Below are positions 8,537-16,339 of a DNA stretch of 64,000 nucleotides, piece after piece. Origin of the DNA: Prevotella sp. (GTDB taxonomy: Bacteria; Bacteroidota; Bacteroidia; Bacteroidales; Bacteroidaceae); contig JALEKD010000008.1 of the NCBI GenBank assembly GCA_022769285.1, positions 1 to 64,000 on the forward strand, in the 5' to 3' direction. The position numbers and the translations under genes are program-made. Within the stretch, counting starts at the first letter, position 1. Each line of letters opens with the position of its first letter. The notes below the pieces were generated by a model. It did not search any database. It was not told where the DNA came from and was given only the letters and a program-made list of their open reading frames with translations.

Positions 8537-10357
8537 ATGAGCATCAAGCACTTATTACTCACCGTCCTGGTGGGCACGCCCTCGGTGGGCCTGCTCGCCC
8601 AGACAGCGCCCCCAGCTCCCATTGCCCCGGTTCCCACCAAGTACCAGGTGGCCTGGCAGCAGCTGGAGACCTACGCCTTTATACACTTTGGCCCCAATAC
8701 CTTTAATGACCGCGAGTGGGGCTATGGCGATGCGCCCCTCAGCAGTTTCAACCCCACCAGGCTCGACTGCGAGCAGTGGGCCAGCACCCTCAAGGCAGCC
8801 GGTATGAAGGGCATTATCCTTACGGCCAAGCATCACGACGGCTTTTGCCTTTGGCCCACCAAGTACACCGACTACAGCGTGCGCAATACTCCGTACAAGG
8901 ACGGCAAGGGCGATATCGTGGGCGAACTTGCCGCAGCCTGCCGCAAGTATGGTCTCAAGTTCGGCGTCTACCTCTCGCCCTGGGACCGTCACCAGGCTTT
9001 CTACGGCACACCCCTCTATCGCGAATATTTCTATGCCCAGCTCCAGGAGCTGCTCACCCAGTATGGCGACATCTTCGAGGTGTGGTTCGACGGAGCCAAC
9101 GGCGGCGACGGCTACTATGGCGGTGCCCGCGAGGAGCGCAAGATAGACCGCCGCACCTATTACGACTTCCCCCGCGCCTGGCGGATGGTATCGCAGTACC
9201 AGCCACAGGCTATCATCTTCTCTGACGGAGGGCCTGGCTGCCGCTGGGTGGGTAACGAGGAAGGCTACGCCTTTGCCACTAACTGGTCGTTCCTGCGTAG
9301 TAAGGACGTCTATCCTGGCTACGACAAGTACTGGGAGCTGCAGCAGGGCCATGCCGATGGCGACGCGTGGGTTCCGGCTGAGTGCAACACCTCTATCCGT
9401 CCCGGATGGTTCTACCATGAGAAGGAAGACGGCCGTGTCAAGACCGTCGACCAGCTTGCCGACCTCTACTATCGCAGCGTGGGTCACAATGGCACCTTCC
9501 TCCTCAACATCCCCATTGACAAGGAGGGCCGCATCCACCCCATCGACTCTGCCCGTGTCATAGCTTTCCACCAGCGCATCGCTGCCGAACTCCGTACCAA
9601 CCTGTTGCAGCACGCCCACATCACGGCTAACAACGTGCGCAGTAAGCAGTTTGGTACCTGCAATCTTACTGATGGCTCCTATGACACCTATTGGAGTGTG
9701 AGCGACGGCACCCGCCAGGCCGAGCTCACCATCAAGCTGCGCCGGAGCACCCGGCTGAACCGCCTGCTCATCCAGGAGTACATCCCCCTGGGTCAGCGTG
9801 TACAGCAGTTCAGCGTGGCTTATCGGCAGGGTAAGCAGTGGCAGCCGCTGTCGGTGGGCGAGGAGACTACCACGGTGGGCTACAAGCGTCTGCTGCGGTT
9901 CGACACCATTACGACCGACGAGTTGCGTATCACTTTCCAGAAGATGCGTGGCCCGGTATGTATCAATGCCCTCGGGGCCTATCTGGCCCCCGTGGCCAAA
10001 GGCACTGGTGTGCAGAAGAAAGAAGAACTGACCAGTCTGCCCTATACCGCTACGGCCGAGGGCATGGACCAGGTGGTCTTCGACTTAGGCGGCAGCCATC
10101 AGGTGCGCTCCTTCTACTATCAGCCCATGCAGGGCGACAGCCGTCAGGGCTTAGTGGCCAACTACGCCATCTATGCCGGCAACGATAAAGACCATCAGCA
10201 GCTTGTGGCAAGCGGCGAGTTCTCGAACATCCGCAACAACCCCGTCATGCAGGAAGTGTTCTTTACCCCTACCAGTTGCCGCTACCTTACCTTTAAGGCC
10301 ACCCGCATGGTCAACCCCGGCGACAAGATGGCCTATAAGCAGATAATCATCAAGTAA
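8537..10357 (+). CDS. Exported GH29 alpha-L-fucosidase with C-terminal sugar-binding-like domain
   Basis: This enzyme hydrolyses terminal alpha-L-fucose with retention of configuration. It has 606 residues, with a signal peptide at about 1-21 (ending GLLAQ). The TIM-barrel catalytic domain spans about 35-355. Family signatures are HFGPNTF, TAKHHDGFCLWPTKYTDYSV and the nucleophile Asp185 in EVWFDGANGG. The region from about 365 to 606 looks like one or two F5/8 type C (CBM32-like) modules, with DGSYDTYWSV and a later FDLGGSHQVRSF block. The short NGGDGYYGG segment after the nucleophile and the FxPAECNTSIRPGWFYHE loop resemble the more selective GH29 subgroup rather than the broad one, but this is inference. 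It lies between a DUF1573 gene and a GH3 gene with 24-bp gaps on both sides, consistent with one operon. Confidence 0.93.
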   Translation: MSIKHLLLTVLVGTPSVGLLAQTAPPAPIAPVPTKYQVAWQQLETYAFIHFGPNTFNDREWGYGDAPLSSFNPTRLDCEQWASTLKAAGMKGIILTAKHHDGFCLWPTKYTDYSVRNTPYKDGKGDIVGELAAACRKYGLKFGVYLSPWDRHQAFYGTPLYREYFYAQLQELLTQYGDIFEVWFDGANGGDGYYGGAREERKIDRRTYYDFPRAWRMVSQYQPQAIIFSDGGPGCRWVGNEEGYAFATNWSFLRSKDVYPGYDKYWELQQGHADGDAWVPAECNTSIRPGWFYHEKEDGRVKTVDQLADLYYRSVGHNGTFLLNIPIDKEGRIHPIDSARVIAFHQRIAAELRTNLLQHAHITANNVRSKQFGTCNLTDGSYDTYWSVSDGTRQAELTIKLRRSTRLNRLLIQEYIPLGQRVQQFSVAYRQGKQWQPLSVGEETTTVGYKRLLRFDTITTDELRITFQKMRGPVCINALGAYLAPVAKGTGVQKKEELTSLPYTATAEGMDQVVFDLGGSHQVRSFYYQPMQGDSRQGLVANYAIYAGNDKDHQQLVASGEFSNIRNNPVMQEVFFTPTSCRYLTFKATRMVNPGDKMAYKQIIIK

Positions 10358-10381
10358 TAACCCCCGATAAGCAACCATTAT

Positions 10382-12712
10382 ATGAAACGTGTCATCCTTT
10401 CGGCCGCCCTGGTGTGCCTGGCCGGCCTGGGCGCTTATGCACAGAAGCGCCTCCCTTATCGCGACGCCTCGCTCCCTGTCGAGCAGCGCGTTGGCGACCT
10501 GTTATCGCGCATGACGTTAGAAGAGAAAGTAGGCCAGTTGCGCTGTACGCTCGCCTGGAACTACTATGAGATAAAAGGAAACAAGGTCGTACCATCGCCC
10601 GAGTTTGTCAAGGACTTAACCGAGGGCCACATAGGCATGCTGTGGGCCACCTACCGGGCCGACCCGTGGACCCGCAAGTCGCTGGTCAACGGACTTACTC
10701 CCACGCTGGCCGCCAAGGCCGGCAACGCGCTGCAGAAGTACGTCATAGAGCATACTCGCCTGGGCATACCTCTCTTCTTGGCCGAAGAGGCACCCCACGG
10801 CCACATGGCCATTGGTACCACGGTGTTTCCCACGGGCCTGGGGCTGGCCGCTACCTGGTCTACCGATGTAGCCGAGGCCATGGGCCGCGTCACCGCCAAG
10901 GAGGTGCGCCTGCAGGGAGCCCATATCAGCTACGGCCCGGTACTCGACATTTCGCGCGACCCACGCTGGTCGCGTGTCGAGGAGAGCTATGGCGAGGACC
11001 CCGTACTCACGGGGGCCATCGGAGCCGCCGTGGTGCGTGGCTTAGGCGGCGGACAGCTGTCTAAGCCGTACAGCACGCTGGCCACCCTCAAGCACTTCAT
11101 CGCCTATGGCACCACCGAGGGCGGCCAGAACGGCAACCCCTCTATCGTGGGCCAGCGCGACCTGTTGCAGACATTCCTTCCCCCGTTCCATAAGGTGATA
11201 GATGCCGGCGCCCTGTCGGTCATGACATCGTACAACTCGCTCGACGGCATTCCCTCGACAGCCAGCGACTATCTCTATACTGACATCCTGCGCCGGCAGT
11301 GGCACTTTAAGGGCTTCGTGGTGTCCGACCTGTACAGCATAGACGGCATCTGGGAGACCCACCACGTGGCGGCCAGCCGGCAAGAGGCTGGCACCATGGC
11401 GCTGAGGGCTGGCGTAGACGAGGACTTAGGCGGCAAGGCTTACGCCGAACTCATTGACGCCGTACACAGAGGCTTGGTGAGCGAGGCGATGGTAGACACC
11501 GCCTGCGCACGTATCCTGAGGATGAAGTTCGAGATGGGCCTGTTTGAGAAGCCTTACGTGGATGTCAAGGCAGCCGCCCAGGTGGGCAGCGCCGACAACG
11601 CGGCTGTAGCCCTCGATGCCGCCCGCAAGTTGGTAACCCTCCTGAAAAACCAGGCCGGAACCCTGCCCCTGCGTAAGGATGTCCGCGTGGCCGTAGTGGG
11701 CCCCAATGCCGACAACGTGTACAACATGCTGGGCGACTATACCTCTCCCCAGCCCGAAGGCAAGGTCAAGACCATCCTAATGGGCATCCGCGACAAGGTG
11801 GGAGCCGACCATGTGGAGTACGTCAAGGGCTGTGCCATCCGCGACACCCTCCATACCGACATCCCGGCCGCCGTGGCTGCCGCCAAGCGGGCCGATGTGG
11901 TGGTGGTGGCCGTGGGCGGTTCGAGCGCACGCGACTTTAAGACCAGTTATAAGGCCACGGGAGCAGCCGAGGCCGACATTACATCAGTAAGCGATATGGA
12001 TAGTGGCGAGGGATATGACCGCGCCACGCTCTCTCTGCTGGGCCGACAGCAAGAGCTGCTCGCGGCCCTGCGCCAGACCGGCAAGCCGCTCGTGGTAGTG
12101 TACATCGAGGGCCGCCCCCTGGACAAGTCGTGGGCTGCCGCTCATGCCGATGCCCTCCTCACGGCCTACTATCCCGGTCAGGAGGGTGGCCAGGCCATTG
12201 CCGATGTGCTCTTCGGCGACTACAACCCTGCCGGCCGCCTGCCTATCTCTGTTCCCGTGAGCGAAGGCCAGTTGCCTGTGTACTACAACAAGCGCGCCCC
12301 TAAGCCCCACAACTACGTCGAGATGTCGGCAGCCCCCCTCTATCCCTTTGGCTATGGCCTCAGTTATACCCGCTTCGCCTATAGCAACCTGAGCATTACC
12401 CCCCAGGGCAGTGATTATCTCGTGTCGTTCGATGTCCAGAACGTGGGCGACCGCGACGGCGAAGAGGTGGCCCAGTTGTACCTGCACGACCAGGTGGCAT
12501 CGGTCTCGCAGCCCATGCTGCAGCTCCGCCACTTTGCCCGGGTAGCCATTAAGAAGGGTGCCACCTGTCGGGTGTCGTTTACCGTTACCCCCGAGGACCT
12601 GAGCATCGTGAACCGCGATATGCAGACCGTGGTAGAGCCCGGCGACTTCGATGTTATGGTCGGCGGGTCGTCCGATAACCTGCCTCTCCGCGGTGTTATC
12701 ACCGTCCGTTAA
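10382..12712 (+). CDS. Exported GH3 glycoside hydrolase (beta-glucosidase/xylosidase type)
   Basis: This 776-residue enzyme removes non-reducing beta-linked sugars. A signal peptide covers about 1-21 (ending GAYAQ). The GH3 N-terminal barrel (about 35-385) carries KHFIAYG and the nucleophile Asp316 in GFVVSDLYSID. The alpha/beta sandwich (about 405-640) and a C-terminal FN3-like domain (about 690-770, with PLYPFGYGLSYT just before it) complete the usual layout and length. It is the last gene of the DUF1573-GH29-GH3 group. A second GH3 gene at 17848 is much diverged and carries a lipoprotein signal, so the pair probably differ in substrate or location. Whether the sugar is glucose, xylose or galactose cannot be decided from sequence. 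Confidence 0.93.
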   Translation: MKRVILSAALVCLAGLGAYAQKRLPYRDASLPVEQRVGDLLSRMTLEEKVGQLRCTLAWNYYEIKGNKVVPSPEFVKDLTEGHIGMLWATYRADPWTRKSLVNGLTPTLAAKAGNALQKYVIEHTRLGIPLFLAEEAPHGHMAIGTTVFPTGLGLAATWSTDVAEAMGRVTAKEVRLQGAHISYGPVLDISRDPRWSRVEESYGEDPVLTGAIGAAVVRGLGGGQLSKPYSTLATLKHFIAYGTTEGGQNGNPSIVGQRDLLQTFLPPFHKVIDAGALSVMTSYNSLDGIPSTASDYLYTDILRRQWHFKGFVVSDLYSIDGIWETHHVAASRQEAGTMALRAGVDEDLGGKAYAELIDAVHRGLVSEAMVDTACARILRMKFEMGLFEKPYVDVKAAAQVGSADNAAVALDAARKLVTLLKNQAGTLPLRKDVRVAVVGPNADNVYNMLGDYTSPQPEGKVKTILMGIRDKVGADHVEYVKGCAIRDTLHTDIPAAVAAAKRADVVVVAVGGSSARDFKTSYKATGAAEADITSVSDMDSGEGYDRATLSLLGRQQELLAALRQTGKPLVVVYIEGRPLDKSWAAAHADALLTAYYPGQEGGQAIADVLFGDYNPAGRLPISVPVSEGQLPVYYNKRAPKPHNYVEMSAAPLYPFGYGLSYTRFAYSNLSITPQGSDYLVSFDVQNVGDRDGEEVAQLYLHDQVASVSQPMLQLRHFARVAIKKGATCRVSFTVTPEDLSIVNRDMQTVVEPGDFDVMVGGSSDNLPLRGVITVR

Positions 12713-12715
12713 CCC

Positions 12716-12807
12716 CTTTTCACCGGCAACGCCCCCCTCGGCCCATGTTATCATCATGTCGGTCAGTCGATTTGTAGCCAAAGTTCTTGGCGTTGTCGGT
12801 GAAAAGT
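12716..12807. repeat. Long-range 18-bp inverted repeat overlapping a promoter
   Basis: CTTTTCACCGGCAACGCC (12716-12733) and GGCGTTGTCGGTGAAAAG (12790-12807) are inverted copies with one mismatch that is a G-U pair in RNA. They are separated by 56 bp. The right arm fills the spacer between the -33 and -7 elements of the next gene. It may be a terminator of the GH3 transcript, an operator, or both. Confidence 0.65.
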
Positions 12808-12818
12808 CTTAACTTTGT
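12787..12818 (+). promoter_or_regulatory. Promoter of the second GH29 gene
   Basis: TAACTTTG (12811-12818) is a good -7 box. CTTG (12787-12790), 20 bp upstream, is a one-mismatch -33 element. The leader to the ATG at 12845 is about 20 nt. Confidence 0.65.
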
Positions 12819-12844
12819 CCTGTTAAATAGGAATAAATAATGTC

Positions 12845-14143
12845 ATGAAGAAATTATCAGCCCTTATTATGCTGCTGGTGGTATGCCTTACCGCCTCGGC
12901 TCAGTACGCGCCGTCGCCCGAGATTATCAAGGCGCGCAAGGAGTTCCAGGATAACAAGTTCGGAATCTATATCCACTGGGGCCTCTACTCCATGCTCGGC
13001 AATGGCGAGTGGGTTATGAGCACCCGCAACATCAATTACAAGGAATATACACACCTGGCCGACGGCTTCTATCCGTCTAAGTTCAATGCCGAGGAGTGGG
13101 TTAAGGCGTTCAAGGCCGCCGGGGCCAAGTACATCACCTTTACCACCCGTCACCACGACGGCTTCTCGATGTTCAAGACCACGGCCAACAATTATAACAT
13201 TGTCGACGGAACCCCCTTCCACCGCGATGTACTCAAGGAGCTGGCCGATGCCTGCCAGAAGTATGGCATCAAGCTCCACCTCTACTACTCGCACGTAGAC
13301 TGGTCACGCCCCGACTATCCCCAGGGATGGAGCGGCACCGGTGTGGGCAAGCCCACCAATCAGGCCGACTACGACCACTACCTGGCTTTTATGAAGCACC
13401 AGCTTACTGAACTGCTTACCAACTATGGCCCTATCGGTGCTATCTGGTTTGACGGCTACTGGGATCAGAAGAACAACCCCAACTTTGACTGGAAGCTCGA
13501 CGAGCAGTACAGCCTTATCCACCGTCTGCAGCCTGGCTGCCTGGTGGCCAATAATCACCATAAGGCACCCAAGCCGGGAGAAGACCTGCAGACTTTCGAG
13601 CAAGACCTGCCCGGACAGAATACGGCTGGCTACTCTAAGGGAACTGTCATAGGCCAGCTGCCGTTAGAGACGGTGATGACCATGAACAAGGTTTGGGGCT
13701 ACGACATTACCGATAAGAACTACAAGAGCGCCACCTATATCATCCAGCACATCATCAAGGCTGCCGGCAACAACGCCAACTATGTCATCAACATCGGCCC
13801 GCGTCCCGACGGCATGCTGCCTGTCGAGGCCGTCGAGCGCCTCAAGGCTATCGGCGACTGGATGGGCAAGTATGGCCAGACTATCTATGGTACCCGTGGT
13901 GGTATCGTGGCTCCCCACGACTGGGGCGTTACTACTCAGAAAGGCAACACACTTTACGTCCACATTATGAACGCTAAAGACCGTGCCCTCTTCCTCCCCA
14001 TTACCGACCGCAAGGTGGTAAAGGCATGTATGTACGACGGCAAGAAGCCCGTAGCGGTGTCTAAGAACAAGTTGGGTGTCACCCTCGAACTTCCGGCTGT
14101 GCCCAAGGGAATAGATACAATCGTAGAACTCACATTAAAATAA
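12845..14143 (+). CDS. Exported GH29 alpha-L-fucosidase, compact form
   Basis: This is a second fucose-releasing enzyme, with 432 residues. A signal peptide spans about 1-20 (ending TASAQ). The GH29 barrel (about 25-345) shows FGIYIHWGLYSM, TFTTRHHDGFSMF and the nucleophile Asp203 in GAIWFDGYWDQ. It is followed only by a short beta-sandwich (about 350-432), without the added F5/8-type modules of the GH29 at 8537. The two GH29 proteins are clearly different in the active-site loops (WFDGYWDQ here, WFDGANGG there), so they probably cut different fucosyl linkages. The gene has its own promoter and a long inverted repeat in front. tatA follows 22 bp downstream and may be co-transcribed. Confidence 0.93.
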   Translation: MKKLSALIMLLVVCLTASAQYAPSPEIIKARKEFQDNKFGIYIHWGLYSMLGNGEWVMSTRNINYKEYTHLADGFYPSKFNAEEWVKAFKAAGAKYITFTTRHHDGFSMFKTTANNYNIVDGTPFHRDVLKELADACQKYGIKLHLYYSHVDWSRPDYPQGWSGTGVGKPTNQADYDHYLAFMKHQLTELLTNYGPIGAIWFDGYWDQKNNPNFDWKLDEQYSLIHRLQPGCLVANNHHKAPKPGEDLQTFEQDLPGQNTAGYSKGTVIGQLPLETVMTMNKVWGYDITDKNYKSATYIIQHIIKAAGNNANYVINIGPRPDGMLPVEAVERLKAIGDWMGKYGQTIYGTRGGIVAPHDWGVTTQKGNTLYVHIMNAKDRALFLPITDRKVVKACMYDGKKPVAVSKNKLGVTLELPAVPKGIDTIVELTLK

Positions 14144-14165
14144 ACTCAACAAACAAATCAAGATT

Positions 14166-14369
14166 ATGTTAGGACTTGGAATGCAGGAAATCCTGATCAT
14201 TGCTTTTGTAATCCTGCTGCTCTTTGGTGGCAAGAAGATTCCTGAGCTGATGAAGGGACTGGGTAAAGGTGTTAAGGGATTTAAGGATGGTGTAAATGGT
14301 ATCGAGGAGGAGATAAACAAGCCTGTCGAGCCTAAGAAAGATACTACCGCAGGCACCGAGAAGAAGTAG
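14166..14369 (+). CDS. tatA: Twin-arginine translocase subunit TatA/E
   Basis: TatA forms the protein-conducting part of the twin-arginine system, which moves folded proteins across the inner membrane. The 67-residue protein has the family form: a short membrane helix (about 5-20, QEILIIAFVILLLFGG), the FGGKKIPEL hinge, an amphipathic helix (about 25-48) and a charged Lys/Glu tail. Length is at the short end but normal for TatA/E. No tatC or tatB is in the window, so the partner must be elsewhere. Its place after a glycosidase gene probably reflects shared transcription only, since the fucosidase has a Sec-type signal with no twin-arginine motif. Confidence 0.9.
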   Translation: MLGLGMQEILIIAFVILLLFGGKKIPELMKGLGKGVKGFKDGVNGIEEEINKPVEPKKDTTAGTEKK

Positions 14370-14392
14370 GCAAACCGCTTCTGGATACCCCA

Positions 14393-14439
14393 TATACAGC
14401 AACAGCCCGAGACACCGCGTCCCGAGCTGTTGCTGTATA
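14393..14439. terminator. Perfect 14-bp hairpin after tatA
   Basis: TATACAGCAACAGC (14393-14406) and GCTGTTGCTGTATA (14426-14439) are perfect inverted copies around a 19-nt loop, 23 bp past the tatA stop. No T run follows, but the stem is strong and symmetrical. Confidence 0.7.
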
Positions 14440-14467
14440 AGCCCCTGCCAGCAGGGTGGGTGTGGGG

Positions 14468-14668
14468 TCAACGCGCCTCTTGCAGGCGGTAGCCGATGTA
14501 CTTGCGGTCTATGGTTACCACCGTACAGGGGCGCATGGTGTACGATGTGGGTGCCGCTGCCCGCTGTATATGGTAGGTTACGCGGAGCGTACTGACGGCT
14601 CCCAGCGCGCTAAAGGTGGCTCCCAGGATTGAAAAGGTCGGCCTCTGCAGATGGGGAGGCTTTTCCCA
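14468..14668 (-). pseudogene. Possible gene remnant fused to a repeat element
   Basis: On the minus strand a 66-codon frame runs from an in-frame stop (14669-14671) to a TGA at 14468-14470 with no usable early start codon. Its first third is the repeat element (PTFSILGATFSALGAV). The rest reads like an ordinary protein C-terminus, with TVVTIDRKYIGYRLQEAR before the stop. It may be the end of a decayed gene into which the repeat inserted, or chance. No family was recognised. Confidence 0.3.
14591..14652. repeat. 75-80 bp element, partial copy B
   Basis: Only the centre and right part are present: CTGACGGCTCCCAGCGCGC, then GGTGGCTCCCAGGATTG and AAAAGGTCGG. The GGTGGCTCCCAGGATTG segment is shared with copy C but not with A, D or E, so B and C form a subgroup. 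The left arm is missing. Confidence 0.7.
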
Positions 14669-14785
14669 TTACCCTGGGGTGCCTTTCGGGGCTTCCTACT
14701 CTTTTGCCGTTACTCTCGCTTACTGACAAAAAACCATGAAATAATGATAAAACGCTGGCTGGCAATGAAAATAGTGCCCCAATCG

Positions 14786-14817
14786 TTGGCCTAAAATAAA
14801 AATATTGGCTAACTTTG
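14786..14817 (+). promoter_or_regulatory. Promoter of the GH28-GH28-GH3 operon, almost touching the start codon
   Basis: TAACTTTG (14810-14817) is a -7 box with TTG at 14786-14788, 21 bp upstream. The ATG at 14826 lies only 8 nt after the box, so the transcript would be leaderless or nearly so. Confidence 0.6.
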
Positions 14818-14825
14818 TGACCATC

Positions 14826-16310
14826 ATGAAGAAGACTGTATTTACATTGCTATTAGCTACGCTTTCGCTGAGCCTCAGTGCTGCGAAGGTGATTACTTCA
14901 GCGTCTATCAAGCTCGTTGCCGACGGCAAGACGCTTAACACTACGGCTATCCAGGGAGCCATCGACCGCCTGTCTAAGAAGGGTGGCGGCCAGTTAGTAA
15001 TCAGCAAGGGTGTGTACCTTACCGGGGCCATCCAGATGAAGAGCGGGGTAGAGCTCCGGTTGGAGCGGGGTGCCGTGCTGTTGGGCAGTACCAATCCCGA
15101 CGACTACTACCAGCTCCAGGTGATGGGCGATGGCGACGTGGTGCGCAAGGATAATTCTAAGTATGGCCTCATCCTGGCTCAGGGAGCCAAGAATATCAAG
15201 CTCACGGGCGAGGGCGTTATCAACGGGCAGGGCCAGGAGCTGGCGCTCACCATCGACTCGCTGGTAAAGTGTGGTGTCAAGAAGGACCCCAACTACAGTA
15301 CCCGTCTGCGCCGCCCCAGCGAGATAATGCGCCCTAAGCTCTTTTTCTTCTCCGAGTGCGACGGTGTAGAGATTAGCGGCCTGCACCTGCGCAACAGTGC
15401 CTGCTGGGGCCTGTCGTTCGATCTCTGCTCTAACATGAAGCTGCATCATCTGGACATCTATAACCGCGCCTACTGGAATAACGACGGTATAGACATGACC
15501 GACTGCTTCAACTCGTCTATCACCAACTGCCGTATCAATTCGGCCGACGACGGCATCTGCCTGAAAAGCTACCACAAGAAGGGCGACAGCCACAACCTGC
15601 GCATAGACAGCTGCGAGATACGCAGCTCGGCCTCGGCCGTCAAGTTTGGTACCGCCACGTGGGGCAACTTCCGTGACATCACCATTACTAACATCAAGGT
15701 GATAGACACCTATCGCTCGTGTATCGCCATTGAGAGCGTCGACGGTTCCAAGATAGAGAATATCGTTGTCGATGGCCTCCAGGCCACCAATACGGGTAAC
15801 GCCATCTTCGTTAAGTTGGGCAACCGCGCCAACAACGACCAGGGCTACATCCGTAACATTGTGCTCCGCAACATGGACATAGAGCTCGCGCTGGGCCGTC
15901 CTGACACCGAGTACGACCTGCGCGGCCCCTCGGTGAGCTACTTCCATAACCCCTTCCCCTCGAGCATCACCGGCTATCCCGGTCATGCCGTCCAGAACGT
16001 TCTCCTGGAGAATATCAAGATCAGCGCTCCTGGCCGTGGCGACAAAGGCATGGCCTACGTCAAGCCCGATGAGGTTCCCGAGAACGAGAACCACTACCCC
16101 GAGTTTACCATGTTCGGCGAGCTGCCTGCCTGGGGCTTCTTCCTGCGCCATGTCGACGGCCTCACCCTGCGCAACGTGCAACTCACCCTGCGCGCCCGCG
16201 ATTTCCGTCCCGCCATCGTCCAGGACGACGTGCGCGGCTACAAGACCGAGAATCTGGACATCGTGCTGCCCGCCAAGAAGCACTGTGGCAAGTGCCAGCA
16301 TGGCGAGTAA
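14826..16310 (+). CDS. Exported GH28 polygalacturonase-like glycoside hydrolase
   Basis: GH28 enzymes cut galacturonic acid or rhamnose-galacturonic acid linkages in pectin with inversion. The start at 14826 gives a clean signal peptide (about 1-20, MKKTVFTLLL to LSAA). An ATG at 14805 would place the promoter inside the gene, so it was not used. The protein is 494 residues, a right-handed beta-helix with an N-terminal pectate-lyase-like cap (GKTLNTTAIQGAID). Acidic catalytic motifs are visible as YWNNDGIDMTDC (Asp220) and SADDGICLKS (Asp241-Asp242), followed by SASAVKFGT. It is 29 bp upstream of a second GH28 of almost the same length and clear similarity, so the pair came from tandem duplication. 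Whether it acts as exo- or endo-enzyme, on homogalacturonan or rhamnogalacturonan, cannot be settled here. Confidence 0.9.
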   Translation: MKKTVFTLLLATLSLSLSAAKVITSASIKLVADGKTLNTTAIQGAIDRLSKKGGGQLVISKGVYLTGAIQMKSGVELRLERGAVLLGSTNPDDYYQLQVMGDGDVVRKDNSKYGLILAQGAKNIKLTGEGVINGQGQELALTIDSLVKCGVKKDPNYSTRLRRPSEIMRPKLFFFSECDGVEISGLHLRNSACWGLSFDLCSNMKLHHLDIYNRAYWNNDGIDMTDCFNSSITNCRINSADDGICLKSYHKKGDSHNLRIDSCEIRSSASAVKFGTATWGNFRDITITNIKVIDTYRSCIAIESVDGSKIENIVVDGLQATNTGNAIFVKLGNRANNDQGYIRNIVLRNMDIELALGRPDTEYDLRGPSVSYFHNPFPSSITGYPGHAVQNVLLENIKISAPGRGDKGMAYVKPDEVPENENHYPEFTMFGELPAWGFFLRHVDGLTLRNVQLTLRARDFRPAIVQDDVRGYKTENLDIVLPAKKHCGKCQHGE

Positions 16311-16339
16311 CTGGATAAATCGTAATCAATAAATACATT

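Larger units (their letters stand above)
14370..14825. other. Intergenic region between tatA and the first GH28 gene
   Basis: It holds a strong hairpin (14393-14439), a 66-codon minus-strand open frame without a start (14468-14668) that includes a partial repeat element, and the promoter of the GH28 operon (14786-14817). Nothing else was recognised. Confidence 0.65.

Noticed and set aside
14805..14825. Longer start for the first GH28 gene at 14805
   Set aside because: It would include the -7 box and put seven residues before a clean signal peptide.
14994..16301. Long open frame antisense to the first GH28 gene (435 codons)
   Set aside because: Antisense shadow of a well-supported GH28 gene; no motif.
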